Positions 18,233 to 27,373 of a stretch of 64,000 nt of DNA are shown one piece after another. Every line of letters starts with the position of its first letter. Position 1 is the stretch's first letter. The translations under genes were made by a program, and so were the position numbers. The stretch lies in NCBI GenBank assembly GCA_007695035.1, contig REEO01000009.1, forward strand, positions 62,001 to 126,000. The letters are read 5' to 3'. The notes under the pieces are model-generated. The model made no database searches and was not told where the DNA came from. It worked only from the letters and a program-made list of their open reading frames with translations. The DNA comes from Saprospirales bacterium (GTDB lineage: Bacteria; Bacteroidota; Bacteroidia; Chitinophagales; Saprospiraceae).

Positions 18233-18384
18233 GGTTCTGTGTTTTGTGCCGGCAATATAGGTTTTTTTCTGAAAAAGATAAATAGATGAGAGAGTTGTAA
18301 CCGGGACAATCGCCGAGAAGTAACTATACTGTCAGAAGTATGACAATTTTTTTCGATTCATAAAGGTGGAAATTCAAAGGTGCA

Positions 18385-19140
18385 TCACTGAATAAGCAAA
18401 CGGTGAGTACTTTTATTATTTCCAACTAGTAGTTTCAGCAGATAAAGTCCGGGAAGGAGGTCCGGAGAGAGCTGGATGGATAAATTTTGGATAGTAGAGA
18501 AAATGCTGTGGTCGATCACCTGACCTAAAGAGTTGTAGAGCTTCCATGATCCTGATGAGGCTTCGGTTGGCAAATTGACCTCTAGCTTTTCACCGGCAAA
18601 AACAGGATTAGGGTAAAGGGTTGGTGACTGAGCGACTTTAAGCGAATGTTGGGAGGAGGTAAAATCGCATACCTCTACCTGCAGTGCGGTAATTTCAACT
18701 GGCTCCCAATTGATATTTATAAATTCAATTGCCAATGGTTCATCTGAGGAATTGACCTCAGCCGGACCCTCCAGTATGGCAAAGCGTACCGAAAAAATAA
18801 TATCACAGTCATCAAGGACTACTCCATCGGGCTGGGAGTAAAACCAGCTATACAAGAGCCAACCTTGTTCAACAGCATTAAGGGTGTTGAAACTGGATGA
18901 ATTTAAGCCTGGCAGACCGTAGTGGGATATTTCGAGAAACTGCATGCTGTCCGGGTCCCAGGTAAAAGTGCCCTGAGCCCCCACAATACCTTGAAATCCA
19001 CCGACATGAAAATGATAGGTTGCAAAGGCTCCTTCAACTTCCGGCACTATTTGAAATTTCACTAAATCGGATACCTGTGCCGATAAAGACCAGAAAGCAA
19101 TCAGAGGAAAGGCGAATATCAATAGCAACCGGCGTATCAT
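18385..19140 (-). CDS. Secreted cohesin-like protein with T9SS type A sorting domain
   Basis: A 251-residue exported protein. A signal peptide ends near SLSAQ (residue 22). Residues about 25-155 resemble a cohesin-type beta sandwich: the spacing of VSDLVKFQIVP, GAQGTFTWDPDSMQFLEI and the late strand DIIFSVRF is typical. The C-terminal about 80 residues form a T9SS type A sorting domain, with LYPNPV, a GSWKLYNSLGQVI strand, and GLYLLKLLVG near the end. The protein should cross the outer membrane by T9SS and have its C-terminal domain removed. Partner and function are unknown. The gene lies downstream of sdhB on the same strand with a 39 bp gap. Confidence 0.8.
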   Translation of the reverse strand: MIRRLLLIFAFPLIAFWSLSAQVSDLVKFQIVPEVEGAFATYHFHVGGFQGIVGAQGTFTWDPDSMQFLEISHYGLPGLNSSSFNTLNAVEQGWLLYSWFYSQPDGVVLDDCDIIFSVRFAILEGPAEVNSSDEPLAIEFININWEPVEITALQVEVCDFTSSQHSLKVAQSPTLYPNPVFAGEKLEVNLPTEASSGSWKLYNSLGQVIDHSIFSTIQNLSIQLSPDLLPGLYLLKLLVGNNKSTHRLLIQ

Positions 19141-19179
19141 AGCTAAATTATTGTGCAGTGATCATTCATTTGTAATTAC

Positions 19180-19929
19180 CTATTTTTCATCAGTGGAAAC
19201 CACTGCGGAGAAATAAGCCCTGTTCATTTTGGCGATATTGGCCACTGAAATACCTTTTGGACATTCGGCTTCACAGGCGTATGTATTGGAACAGTTACCA
19301 AAACCCTCCTTGTCCATTTGCGCAATCATTCGCTTGACTCTTTTGCTTTGCTCGACCTGTCCTTGCGGCAGGTGACCGAGGTGGGCCACTTTGGCAGCGG
19401 TAAAAAGCATGGCCGATGAATTGGGACAGGCGGCTACGCAAGCGCCACAACCGATGCAAGCCGCTGCATCAAAAGATTTTTTGGCCTCGTCCTGTTCAAT
19501 AGGAATGGTATTTCCATCGGGGGCCTGGCCTGTGTTGACCGAGATAAACCCACCGGCTTCTATAATCCTATCGAAAGAAGCCCTGTCCACTACCAGGTCC
19601 TTGATAACGGGAAATGAATTGGCCCGAAATGGTTCAATAACTATCGTATCCCCATCTTTATAGTGTCTCATATGGAGCTGACAGGTGGTAGTGAGACCCA
19701 TTGGACCGTGGGGTTGTCCATTTATTACCATGCTGCAAGTTCCGCAGATGCCCTCCCTGCAATCGTGTTCAAAGGCCACCGGTTCCTCTTTATTTTCAAT
19801 GAGTTGCTGATTGAGCACATCTAGCATTTCCAGAAAAGACATTTCCGGGCTGGCTTCCACAGTATAGTTGGAAAATCCTCCCCTGGAATTTTGGTTTTTC
19901 TGCCTCCAAATCTTGAGTTTGAGCTTCAT
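19180..19929 (-). CDS. sdhB: Succinate dehydrogenase/fumarate reductase iron-sulfur subunit
   Basis: A 249-residue iron-sulfur subunit that passes electrons from the flavoprotein to quinone. The [2Fe-2S] ligands lie in [10 protein letters not shown] plus a later C in TTTCQL. The [4Fe-4S] and [3Fe-4S] ligands lie in [12 protein letters not shown] and [18 protein letters not shown] 19929 (MKLKLKIW) is chosen; a longer frame from 19968 adds 13 polar residues with no family match. It is the last gene of the sdhC-sdhA-sdhB operon, 55 bp after sdhA. Confidence 0.95.
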   Translation of the reverse strand: MKLKLKIWRQKNQNSRGGFSNYTVEASPEMSFLEMLDVLNQQLIENKEEPVAFEHDCREGICGTCSMVINGQPHGPMGLTTTCQLHMRHYKDGDTIVIEPFRANSFPVIKDLVVDRASFDRIIEAGGFISVNTGQAPDGNTIPIEQDEAKKSFDAAACIGCGACVAACPNSSAMLFTAAKVAHLGHLPQGQVEQSKRVKRMIAQMDKEGFGNCSNTYACEAECPKGISVANIAKMNRAYFSAVVSTDEK

Positions 19930-19984
19930 TTTCTGCTTTTTTTCTAATGATAAATGCTCACCGGCCAATCGCGCCGGTCGGTTA

Positions 19985-21985
19985 TTATTTGTATGAACGC
20001 GTCTTTAATTCTACATTTTCAAAGACCAGAGGTTCTCTGTACTCTGCCATTTCACCATCACCTTTCCACTCCCAGGTGGAGACGTAGGTGTAGTTTTCAT
20101 CATCTCGAAGTGCTTCTCCATCTTCGGTCTGGTATTCCTCCCTGAAGTGCCCTCCGCATGATTCATTCCTGTGGAGGGCATCGACCATCATCATTTCTCC
20201 CAACTCAAAAAAGTCGGCCACTCTGGTTGCCTTCTCCAGTTCGGGATTGTACTCATCCATGGTTCCAGGGATGAATACATTTTCGTAGTACTCCTTCTTG
20301 AGTTTTTGCAGTAATTCACGGCCTTTTTTCAAGCCCTCGGCATTGCGAGACATGCCGCAATAATCCCATAGAATGAGTCCCAGTTCGCGGTGGAAACTCT
20401 CCACAGACTTGTCGCCCTTAACGTTTAACAATCCCATCAATCGTTCCCTGACATCGCTTTCAGTCTTGGCAAATTCATCCAGGTCGGTTGAAATGGGCGG
20501 TGTTTTTATCTCCTTGCTGAGGAAAGAGCCAATGGTATAGGGCAGTACAAAATACCCATCTGCCAGTCCCTGCATAAGTGCAGAGGCTCCCAGGCGATTT
20601 GCACCGTGGTCGGAAAAATTGGCTTCTCCGATGGCAAACAGACCGGGAACGGTAGTCTCGAGATTGTAATCCACCCAAAGACCTCCCATTGTGTAGTGAA
20701 TGGCGGGGTAGATCGTCATTGGTGTTTTGTAGGGGTCGTCGCCCTTTATTTTTTCATATATTTCGAAGAGGTTGCCGTATTTAGCCTCGATGGCTTTTGT
20801 GCCCAGCTTTTTGACCAGTGCTGCATCATTGGGGTCCAAACCATTGGCATTGGCCTCGGCTTTTCCGTATCTCACAATGGCATCAGAAAAATCCAGGAAT
20901 ACAGCAAGACCCGACTTGTTGACGCCCCTCCCCTCATCGCATACTTCCTTGGCTGCCCGCGATGCCACATCTCTTGGCACCAGGTTTCCAAAGGCCGGGT
21001 ATTTTCGCTCTAAGTAGTAGTCTCTGTCTTCTTCCGGAATGTCCGTCGGTTTTTTGGAACCATCCCGGATGGCTTTTACATCTTCTTTGGATTTTGGAAC
21101 CCAAACCCTGCCGTCGTTACGAAGTGACTCAGACATCAGGGTGAGTTTGGACTGATAGCTGCCGGAAACGGGAATGCAGGTGGGGTGGATTTGACAAAAA
21201 CACGGATTTGCCATGTAGGCACCCCTTCTCACAGCGCGCCAGGCAGCCGTGACATTTGAATTCATTGCATTGGTGGACAGGTAGTACACATTTCCGTACC
21301 CTCCGGTTCCCAATACCACACAGTGTGCGGCGTGTCGCTCCAGTTCTCCGGTCACGAGATTGCGGGCGATGATGCCACGCGCTTTGCCATCTACCTTAAC
21401 GATATCAAGCATTTCGTGACGGTTGTACATTTTTACATTGCCCAGAGATATTTGTCTTGAAAGCGCCTGGTAGGCACCGATGAGCAATTGCTGCCCTGTT
21501 TGCCCCCGCGCGTAAAAAGTCCTGGATACCTGCACACCACCGAAGGATCGATTGGCAAGCGTTCCACCATATTCGCGCGCAAATGGTACTCCCTGGGCGA
21601 CGCACTGATCGATGATGCTGGTACTTACCTCTGCCAGTCGGTGTACATTGGCTTCCCTGCTCCTGTAATCACCGCCTTTTATGGTGTCGTAAAACAGCCT
21701 GAATACGCTATCCCCGTCGTTTTGATAGTTTTTTGCGGCATTGATACCACCCTGGGCTGCTATACTGTGTGCACGCCTTGGACTATCGTGAAAAGTGAAA
21801 GCCTTTACTTTATAGCCGAGCTCAGCCAGCGTCGCGGCTGCGGATGCACCCGCCAAACCGGTCCCAACCACGATAATCTCCAGTTTCCTCTTGTTATTGG
21901 GAGCTACCAAATCCACCGTGGACCTGTACTTTCTCCACTTATCGCTCAGGGGCCCTTCAGGTATTTTTGCGTCTAACTTTGTCAT
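19985..21985 (-). CDS. sdhA: Succinate dehydrogenase/fumarate reductase flavoprotein subunit
   Basis: A 666-residue flavoprotein that oxidises succinate to fumarate. The FAD fold [10 protein letters not shown] lies at about residues 41-50. [18 protein letters not shown] carries the histidine that binds FAD covalently. [12 protein letters not shown] and the catalytic region [20 protein letters not shown] are present, as is the C-terminal domain beginning near [14 protein letters not shown]. Length and sequence type match the Bacteroidota SdhA/FrdA form. It sits 18 bp after sdhC. Direction in vivo cannot be told from sequence, but aerobic neighbours such as pyruvate dehydrogenase favour succinate oxidation. 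Confidence 0.96.
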   Translation of the reverse strand: MTKLDAKIPEGPLSDKWRKYRSTVDLVAPNNKRKLEIIVVGTGLAGASAAATLAELGYKVKAFTFHDSPRRAHSIAAQGGINAAKNYQNDGDSVFRLFYDTIKGGDYRSREANVHRLAEVSTSIIDQCVAQGVPFAREYGGTLANRSFGGVQVSRTFYARGQTGQQLLIGAYQALSRQISLGNVKMYNRHEMLDIVKVDGKARGIIARNLVTGELERHAAHCVVLGTGGYGNVYYLSTNAMNSNVTAAWRAVRRGAYMANPCFCQIHPTCIPVSGSYQSKLTLMSESLRNDGRVWVPKSKEDVKAIRDGSKKPTDIPEEDRDYYLERKYPAFGNLVPRDVASRAAKEVCDEGRGVNKSGLAVFLDFSDAIVRYGKAEANANGLDPNDAALVKKLGTKAIEAKYGNLFEIYEKIKGDDPYKTPMTIYPAIHYTMGGLWVDYNLETTVPGLFAIGEANFSDHGANRLGASALMQGLADGYFVLPYTIGSFLSKEIKTPPISTDLDEFAKTESDVRERLMGLLNVKGDKSVESFHRELGLILWDYCGMSRNAEGLKKGRELLQKLKKEYYENVFIPGTMDEYNPELEKATRVADFFELGEMMMVDALHRNESCGGHFREEYQTEDGEALRDDENYTYVSTWEWKGDGEMAEYREPLVFENVELKTRSYK

Positions 21986-22003
21986 GGTAAATGTTTTCCG
22001 GAT

Positions 22004-22690
22004 TTATTTTACGAAGAAATAATACAGTGGAATAATCGCGAATCCGATGGGGATTACGATTGAATAAATTTTCCCCAAACCCTGAATAATAGGGGTGTAC
22101 TTTTTGTGATTCAGTCCGAGGGTTTGAAAGGCGGACTGAAAACCGTGCCACAAGTGCAATGCCAATGCGATCAATCCAATTATGTAGATTAAAACTATCC
22201 ACCACTCCTGAAAGGCCGCATTGACTCGTGTATAAAGGTCTCTCACCGCTGCGTCATAGCCTGCGTAAGTCACCATATCCAACTCATTTGTGAACTTCAT
22301 TTTGTACCAAAAATCACCCATGTGAACCGCCAAAAAGAAGAATATCAATAATCCGAGCAACATCATATTGCGCGAAGCAAAAGTATTTGACTTTCTGTTG
22401 CTCATAGCGTACTTAACCTTTCTGGCACCGCGATTTTGAAAAGCAATCAGAATACCCTGTACAATGTGAAGTAAGATAAAGAAATATAGACCGTAGGCAA
22501 CCACTGAAATCAAAGGGTCAGTGGACATCATGTGTGCGTAAATGTTAAATGCTTCCCCTCCGTCGTCAAAGAGCAACTGCAGATTTCCGGCGAGATGTAC
22601 CACCAGAAATATGATTAGAAACAAGCCCGTGAGACTCATCACCAGTTTCTTCCCAAGCGAGGAAGTCAGAAAATTTGTAATCCAGCTCAT
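22004..22690 (-). CDS. sdhC: Succinate dehydrogenase cytochrome b subunit (type B)
   Basis: A 228-residue membrane subunit with about five helices (near 12-32, 62-82, 105-125, 160-180, 205-225), the size of the single-polypeptide type B cytochrome b558 that holds two hemes and the quinone site. Likely heme ligands are histidines in VVHLAGN, LHIVQG, AVHMGDF and LHLWHGFQS. It opens the operon and is preceded by a -7 element. The order C-A-B is the common Bacteroidota arrangement. Confidence 0.92.
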   Translation of the reverse strand: MSWITNFLTSSLGKKLVMSLTGLFLIIFLVVHLAGNLQLLFDDGGEAFNIYAHMMSTDPLISVVAYGLYFFILLHIVQGILIAFQNRGARKVKYAMSNRKSNTFASRNMMLLGLLIFFFLAVHMGDFWYKMKFTNELDMVTYAGYDAAVRDLYTRVNAAFQEWWIVLIYIIGLIALALHLWHGFQSAFQTLGLNHKKYTPIIQGLGKIYSIVIPIGFAIIPLYYFFVK

Positions 22691-22715
22691 TGGTTTAAAG
22701 TATTATTATTTGCTA

Positions 22716-22723
22716 CAAAGCTA
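22716..22723 (-). promoter_or_regulatory. Promoter -7 element for the sdhCAB operon
   Basis: CAAAGCTA on the plus strand reads TAGCTTTG on the minus strand, 25 bases before the sdhC ATG. The -33 box is not at the ideal distance. Confidence 0.5.
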
Positions 22724-22836
22724 AATAATTAATGGCAAACATGATCAATGGATTTGTGCAATGCATTATTTAGAACGCTTCTAAATATAATTGAGGTCGG
22801 TGGCTGCCTTGTAAGCTATTGAACTTTAAACAATTG

Positions 22837-22866
22837 TTTGAGATAGTCGATTTTGTTATACCTTTG
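22837..22866 (+). promoter_or_regulatory. Promoter upstream of the unknown gene at 22881
   Basis: TTTG (22837-22840), an 18-base spacer and TACCTTTG (22859-22866) form a near-consensus Bacteroidota promoter 14 bases before ATG 22881. Confidence 0.65.
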
Positions 22867-22880
22867 CGGATAGAAGTTAT

Positions 22881-23384
22881 ATGAGAAAGAGAAAGAATAT
22901 ATCACTGAAGAATTTTTTGAGCAGGTTCCCGGAAGTTGATCTTCCGGTGACGTTGGGTGAGGAGACTGAGCGCGAATTTTACATTCGCCACGATCCATTG
23001 CCGGCCCCCATGGTGAATAAATATCTGTCTGTTTTTTTTTCACCGCATATCATCGATGAGTTTACCGAATTTGTACCCTGTTTCAAGATAAAGGACACAG
23101 CCGGCTTTCACGCCATAGTTATTTGGGTTGCGGGTTTGGCCTTTAGGCATTACTACCTTGTGACTCTCAATGAAAAGGGGGAGGAATTGCAGTGCAGGAT
23201 GATCGGTGGCCTTTCTTTTTCCGATGACACCATAAGGCGAACAGTCACTCGCATGGAGGAGGATTGGATGATTTATCTGGCCACCGCTGATTCCGACAGA
23301 ACCGATGATTTGGAATCAAAAACGGAAACCATTTCCGAGCAATTGGAGTTAATGCCAGATGGGGGCATATCCGAAGGGAAATAA
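22881..23384 (+). CDS. Conserved-looking hypothetical protein upstream of rnr
   Basis: A 167-residue protein that I do not recognise. It starts with a basic stretch (MRKRKN), has a mixed alpha/beta body with aromatic-rich segments (NKYLSVFFSPHIIDEF, AIVIWVAGLAFRHYYLVTLN) and ends in an acidic, low-complexity tail after about residue 135. There is no signal peptide; the hydrophobic stretch around 85-100 is too broken by charged residues to be a clear membrane segment. The gene is real by its promoter, length and composition. It lies 75 bp before rnr on the same strand and may be co-transcribed with it, which hints at, but does not show, an RNA-related role. Confidence 0.7.
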   Translation: MRKRKNISLKNFLSRFPEVDLPVTLGEETEREFYIRHDPLPAPMVNKYLSVFFSPHIIDEFTEFVPCFKIKDTAGFHAIVIWVAGLAFRHYYLVTLNEKGEELQCRMIGGLSFSDDTIRRTVTRMEEDWMIYLATADSDRTDDLESKTETISEQLELMPDGGISEGK

Positions 23385-23459
23385 GTCCCTGTTCCCCTCA
23401 TTATCAGTGATTCTATATCCCTTTTTTATCATATTTTTTCAAGCAAAAAACACAGTACT

Positions 23460-25628
23460 TTGAGCAAAAAATCCGGTAAACAGGCAAAGAAGAGAAAGAA
23501 TTTAAAGGCAAAAGTCCTGGCGGTTTTGGAAAAGAAGCCTAAAAAAACTTTTTCCCCCCGGCAAATCTCTAAGAAACTCAAGAGCCCGCAACTGCTTCCC
23601 GAGGTGGAGAAAATCCTTGGTGAATTGCAACAAGAGGGCAAAGCCTTTAAGTTCCCCGATGGAAAGTACCGCCTGGACCGCTTTTTCAAAAAAGATCAAA
23701 TGGACGATCCCGAGGGAAAAACGGTTGTGGGCCGCGTGGACATGACGCGTTCGGGTTCTGCCTACATCATCACGGATGAATTGGATAAAGATGTCTATAT
23801 CTCTTCGAGAAAGGTCAACACTGCTATGAATGGTGACCTGGTCGAGGTGCGAATTTTTACCGGGGGAAGAAAAACCAACCCATCTGGAGAGGTAACCAAA
23901 GTCATCAGACGACACACCAAGGAATTTATCGGCAGTGTTTACCGTGCCGGAAACCGTTACTTTGTGGGGACAGATTACTACAGCAACCCCTTTGATATCT
24001 GGATAGAGGAGGATAATTTGAACGATGCGGAAGAGGGCGATAAAGTGATTGCAGAGGTCTTTGAGTGGCCGAGCAGGCCCAATCACTACCCGCGCGGGAA
24101 GGTGGTAGATAAGCTTGGCAGGATGGGAAGCGATGACATCGAGATGAAGGCCATTTTGCTGAAAAACGGTTTCCAGCTCACTTTTTCCCGGGAGGCCCTG
24201 GATGAGGTTGAAAGAATACCAGATGAAATTCAGGAGGAGGACCTATTCGGTCGAGCTGACTTCCGCGACCTGGATTCCTTCACCATCGATCCGGCAGATG
24301 CCAAGGACTTTGACGATGCGCTATCATTGAGAAAGTTGGATAATGGGAATGTGGAAGTGGGCGTACATATCGCGGATGTGACCCATTATATTAAGGAATC
24401 TAGCGCACTTGATAAGGAAGCTGCCCAGCGCTCCACATCGGTTTATCTGGTGGACCGGGTTCTGCCCATGTTGCCGGAAAAACTCTCCAACAACCTCTGC
24501 TCCCTCCGTCCCAATGTCGATAGACTGGCATTTTCAGCTCTTTTTGAGTTCGATAAAAACTACAAGGTGGTCAAGCGCTGGTTTGGCAAATCGGTGATTC
24601 ATTCCAAAAGACGCTTTTCCTACGAGGAGGCCCAGGAAATCATGGACAGTGGAAAGGGTGATTTTGTAGGTCCGCTCAAGGAGTTGAATAAGATAGCTGG
24701 AAAGCTGCGAAAGCACAGATTTGCGAGTGGATCCATCAATTTTGAAACCGATGAGGTGCGCTTCCGTCTGGACGATGACGGTTTTCCGGTGGAGATTTTT
24801 GTCAAGGAGCGAAAGCCGGTGCATATGTTGGTAGAAGATTTTATGCTTTTGGTCAACAGGGAAGTGGGCACCTATATTCAGGAAAAGAAAAAGGGGCAGC
24901 CCGTGCCTTTTGTTTACAGGATCCACGACTTACCCGATCCGATGAAAATAGCCGATTTTGCGATGTTTGCCAAGGAGTTGGGCTTTAGTTTTGACCTAAG
25001 CACTCCAAAGAAAATTGCCAGGTCTTTCAACAAACTGACGGAAGCCAGTGCAAACAATCCTGCCCTTGAGGTTTTACAGCCGCTGGCGATTCGCACCATG
25101 GCAAAGGCCGTTTATTCCACGGAAAATATAGGCCACTACGGTTTGGGTTTTGAAAATTACAGCCACTTTACCTCGCCCATTCGACGGTACAGCGACGTAC
25201 TGGTCCACCGCATCCTGGAGAAAAACATCAACGGAGAGTACCGGATGAGCAAGGAGGAGTTGGAGAAAAAGTGCAAGTATATTTCCCAAATGGAGCGCCA
25301 CGCAATGGATGCGGAGCGAGAATCCATCAAGTACAAGCAGGTGGAATTTTTGAAGGGCAGGGTCGGCGATGAGTTTGACGGTTACGTCACCGGGATGATT
25401 GAGCGCGGGATTTTTGTGGAGCTGGAAGACATTTTATGCGAGGGAATGATAGCCTTTGATACCATGGATGACTACTACGAGATGACCGGTCACCGCCTGG
25501 CTGCGCGAGGCCGGCAAAGTGGTCATATCATAAAGCTGGGTGACAAGCTTCGGGTCAGGCTTTTGGACACCGATCTGACCCGGCGTCAGATCGAGCTCGA
25601 ACTTTTGAAACACTACGAAAAAGAATAG
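23460..25628 (+). CDS. rnr: Ribonuclease R
   Basis: A 722-residue 3'-5' exoribonuclease of the RNase II/R family, which degrades structured RNA. A lysine-rich N-terminus (1-40) and winged-helix-like region come first, then cold-shock domains (about 80-230), the RNB catalytic domain with TIDPADAKDFDDALSL at about 275-290 (the Asp cluster binds Mg), and a C-terminal S1 domain (about 640-715). The best start is TTG 23460, giving MSKKSGKQAKK; no ATG or GTG occurs near it and the next ATG would remove the N-terminal domain. Gene order after it: convergent comM, 18 bp away. Confidence 0.94.
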   Translation: MSKKSGKQAKKRKNLKAKVLAVLEKKPKKTFSPRQISKKLKSPQLLPEVEKILGELQQEGKAFKFPDGKYRLDRFFKKDQMDDPEGKTVVGRVDMTRSGSAYIITDELDKDVYISSRKVNTAMNGDLVEVRIFTGGRKTNPSGEVTKVIRRHTKEFIGSVYRAGNRYFVGTDYYSNPFDIWIEEDNLNDAEEGDKVIAEVFEWPSRPNHYPRGKVVDKLGRMGSDDIEMKAILLKNGFQLTFSREALDEVERIPDEIQEEDLFGRADFRDLDSFTIDPADAKDFDDALSLRKLDNGNVEVGVHIADVTHYIKESSALDKEAAQRSTSVYLVDRVLPMLPEKLSNNLCSLRPNVDRLAFSALFEFDKNYKVVKRWFGKSVIHSKRRFSYEEAQEIMDSGKGDFVGPLKELNKIAGKLRKHRFASGSINFETDEVRFRLDDDGFPVEIFVKERKPVHMLVEDFMLLVNREVGTYIQEKKKGQPVPFVYRIHDLPDPMKIADFAMFAKELGFSFDLSTPKKIARSFNKLTEASANNPALEVLQPLAIRTMAKAVYSTENIGHYGLGFENYSHFTSPIRRYSDVLVHRILEKNINGEYRMSKEELEKKCKYISQMERHAMDAERESIKYKQVEFLKGRVGDEFDGYVTGMIERGIFVELEDILCEGMIAFDTMDDYYEMTGHRLAARGRQSGHIIKLGDKLRVRLLDTDLTRRQIELELLKHYEKE

Positions 25629-25646
25629 GGCTGGTAAACCAGGTAA

Positions 25647-27200
25647 TTACCCCAGCCAGCCCTCTCTGTCCAGGTTTCTAAAGTGGATGGCCTCCGCCAG
25701 GTGTTCGGGCAGCAGCTTTTCTGATTGCTCGAGGTCGGCAATGGTTCGCGCAACTTTGAGTATTCGATCGTAGGCTCTGGCAGACAGCTTAAGATTTTCC
25801 ATGGCGCGCTTGAGCAAGGCCCGACCTGCGGAATCGATGGCGCAGATATCCCGCACCATGTTTGAGGGCATTCTGGCATTGAAGTAAACACCCTCCATTT
25901 CCTTGAATCTCTTCTCCTGTATTTTCCGGGCTTTCATCACCCCGTTGATTATTTCCCTGCTTGACCGCTCTTGTTCCTTTTTTCCCGCCAACTCCTCATA
26001 ACTGACCGGTGTGACTTCCACATGAAGGTCAATTCTGTCTAAAAGAGGGCCTGAGATTTTATTCAGGTAGCGCTTGACTTCGCCCGGACCGCAGACACAA
26101 TCTTTGTCGGGATGATTGTGGTAGCCACAGGGACATGGATTCATGGATGCGATCATCATAAACCCGGCTGGATAATCGACCGTGACTTTTGCCCGGGAGA
26201 TGGTCACCCTGCGTTCTTCCATGGGTTGCCGCAGCACCTCGAGCACTGATCTGCGAAATTCCGGAAGTTCATCCATAAAGAGGACGCCGTTGTGTGCGAG
26301 GGATATCTCACCGGGGCTGGGATGTGAACCACCTCCAACCAGAGCTACATCGCTTATGGTATGATGGGGCGATCGGAATGGTCTATCTTTTATCAGGGAG
26401 GTGTCCGGTGCCAGCAGTCCTGCCACTGAATGGATTTTTGTGGTTTCCAGTGCTTCGTCTAGTCCGAGGGGCGGGAGGATGGTGGGAAGCCTTCTGGCGA
26501 GCATGGTTTTACCGGATCCGGGCGGGCCGATAAGGATTACATTGTGTCCCCCGGCTGCCGCTATTTCCAGAGCGCGTTTGATGTTTTGCTGACCCATTAC
26601 ATCGGCAAAATCGACCCCATTGGGTTGTCGATTTGCGAGGAATTCCAGGCGGGTATTTACCACTACCGGTTCGGGTTCCTTTACTCCTTCAAAAAAGTCC
26701 ACGACTTCTTTGAGCCCGTTTACGCCATAGACCTTGAGGTCGTTCACAATGGCCGCTTCTCTGGCATTTTCAGCAGGCACAAATAATCCCTTGAATCCGC
26801 GGTTTCTCGCCTCAATGGCCATTGGCAGGACTCCTTTTACGGGTCTGATACCCCCGTCCAGTGAGAGTTCGCCCATCATCATGTATTCGCTCATTTTATC
26901 GGACATGACCTGTCCGGTGGACCCGAGAATTCCCATCGCTATCGGGAGGTCGTAGGAAGAGCCCTCTTTCCTGATATCTGCCGGGGCCATATTTACCACC
27001 ATTTTGACCCTGGGAGGTTTCATCCCCACATTTTTTATGGCGGCCTGTATCCGCTGGTGGCCCTCCCTTACCGCATTGTCGGGCAATCCTACCAGAAAAT
27101 AATTGTTTTTATCGGTGATTGGACCTCCGGAGTTTACCTCCACGGTTATAATCCGGGCATCTACACCATGTACTGCGCACGCAAAAGTTTTTACCAACAT
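25647..27200 (-). CDS. comM: YifB/ComM family Mg-chelatase-like AAA ATPase
   Basis: A 517-residue protein of the YifB/ComM family. In naturally competent Proteobacteria ComM is a helicase that drives branch migration during DNA integration. The N-terminal Lon-like domain is at about 1-175. Walker A GPPGSGKTMLA lies near 224-234, Walker B is in GVLFMDELPEF, and the zinc-type loop NPCPCGYHNHPDKDCVCGP and arginine-rich C-terminus follow. Length is normal. A hairpin that would include the start codon is described separately. The gene converges on rnr. Confidence 0.92.
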   Translation of the reverse strand: MLVKTFACAVHGVDARIITVEVNSGGPITDKNNYFLVGLPDNAVREGHQRIQAAIKNVGMKPPRVKMVVNMAPADIRKEGSSYDLPIAMGILGSTGQVMSDKMSEYMMMGELSLDGGIRPVKGVLPMAIEARNRGFKGLFVPAENAREAAIVNDLKVYGVNGLKEVVDFFEGVKEPEPVVVNTRLEFLANRQPNGVDFADVMGQQNIKRALEIAAAGGHNVILIGPPGSGKTMLARRLPTILPPLGLDEALETTKIHSVAGLLAPDTSLIKDRPFRSPHHTISDVALVGGGSHPSPGEISLAHNGVLFMDELPEFRRSVLEVLRQPMEERRVTISRAKVTVDYPAGFMMIASMNPCPCGYHNHPDKDCVCGPGEVKRYLNKISGPLLDRIDLHVEVTPVSYEELAGKKEQERSSREIINGVMKARKIQEKRFKEMEGVYFNARMPSNMVRDICAIDSAGRALLKRAMENLKLSARAYDRILKVARTIADLEQSEKLLPEHLAEAIHFRNLDREGWLG

Positions 27201-27239
27201 TCCTATAGAGTTTTATTAGATTTTGACCTATAGTGTTGG
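27193..27239 (-). promoter_or_regulatory. Possible start-codon hairpin in the comM leader
   Basis: On the minus strand the leader contains CCAACACTATAG, a 19-base loop, then CTATAGGAATGTTGG. CTATAG pairs with CTATAG and CCAACA with TGTTGG, separated by a 3-base bulge, for 12 base pairs in total. The ATG of comM lies in the 3' arm, so the fold could hide the start codon. It may be chance. Confidence 0.35.
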
Positions 27240-27373
27240 CAGTTGAAAAAATGTACCCATGGGGCACTAACTTTTTTTCTAAGCCAAAAAAACTGTGACC
27301 TGACAGGAAAAGTGCGATTGTGATGAAGCAAGAGCGGGGTATAATTCGCGGTCACCTTGACTTAGCCAGGAAT

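Noticed and set aside
25627-25663. Hairpin AGGGCTGG...CCAGCCCT between convergent rnr and comM
   Set aside because: It has no T tract and overlaps the comM coding end; it could help termination but the evidence is too thin.
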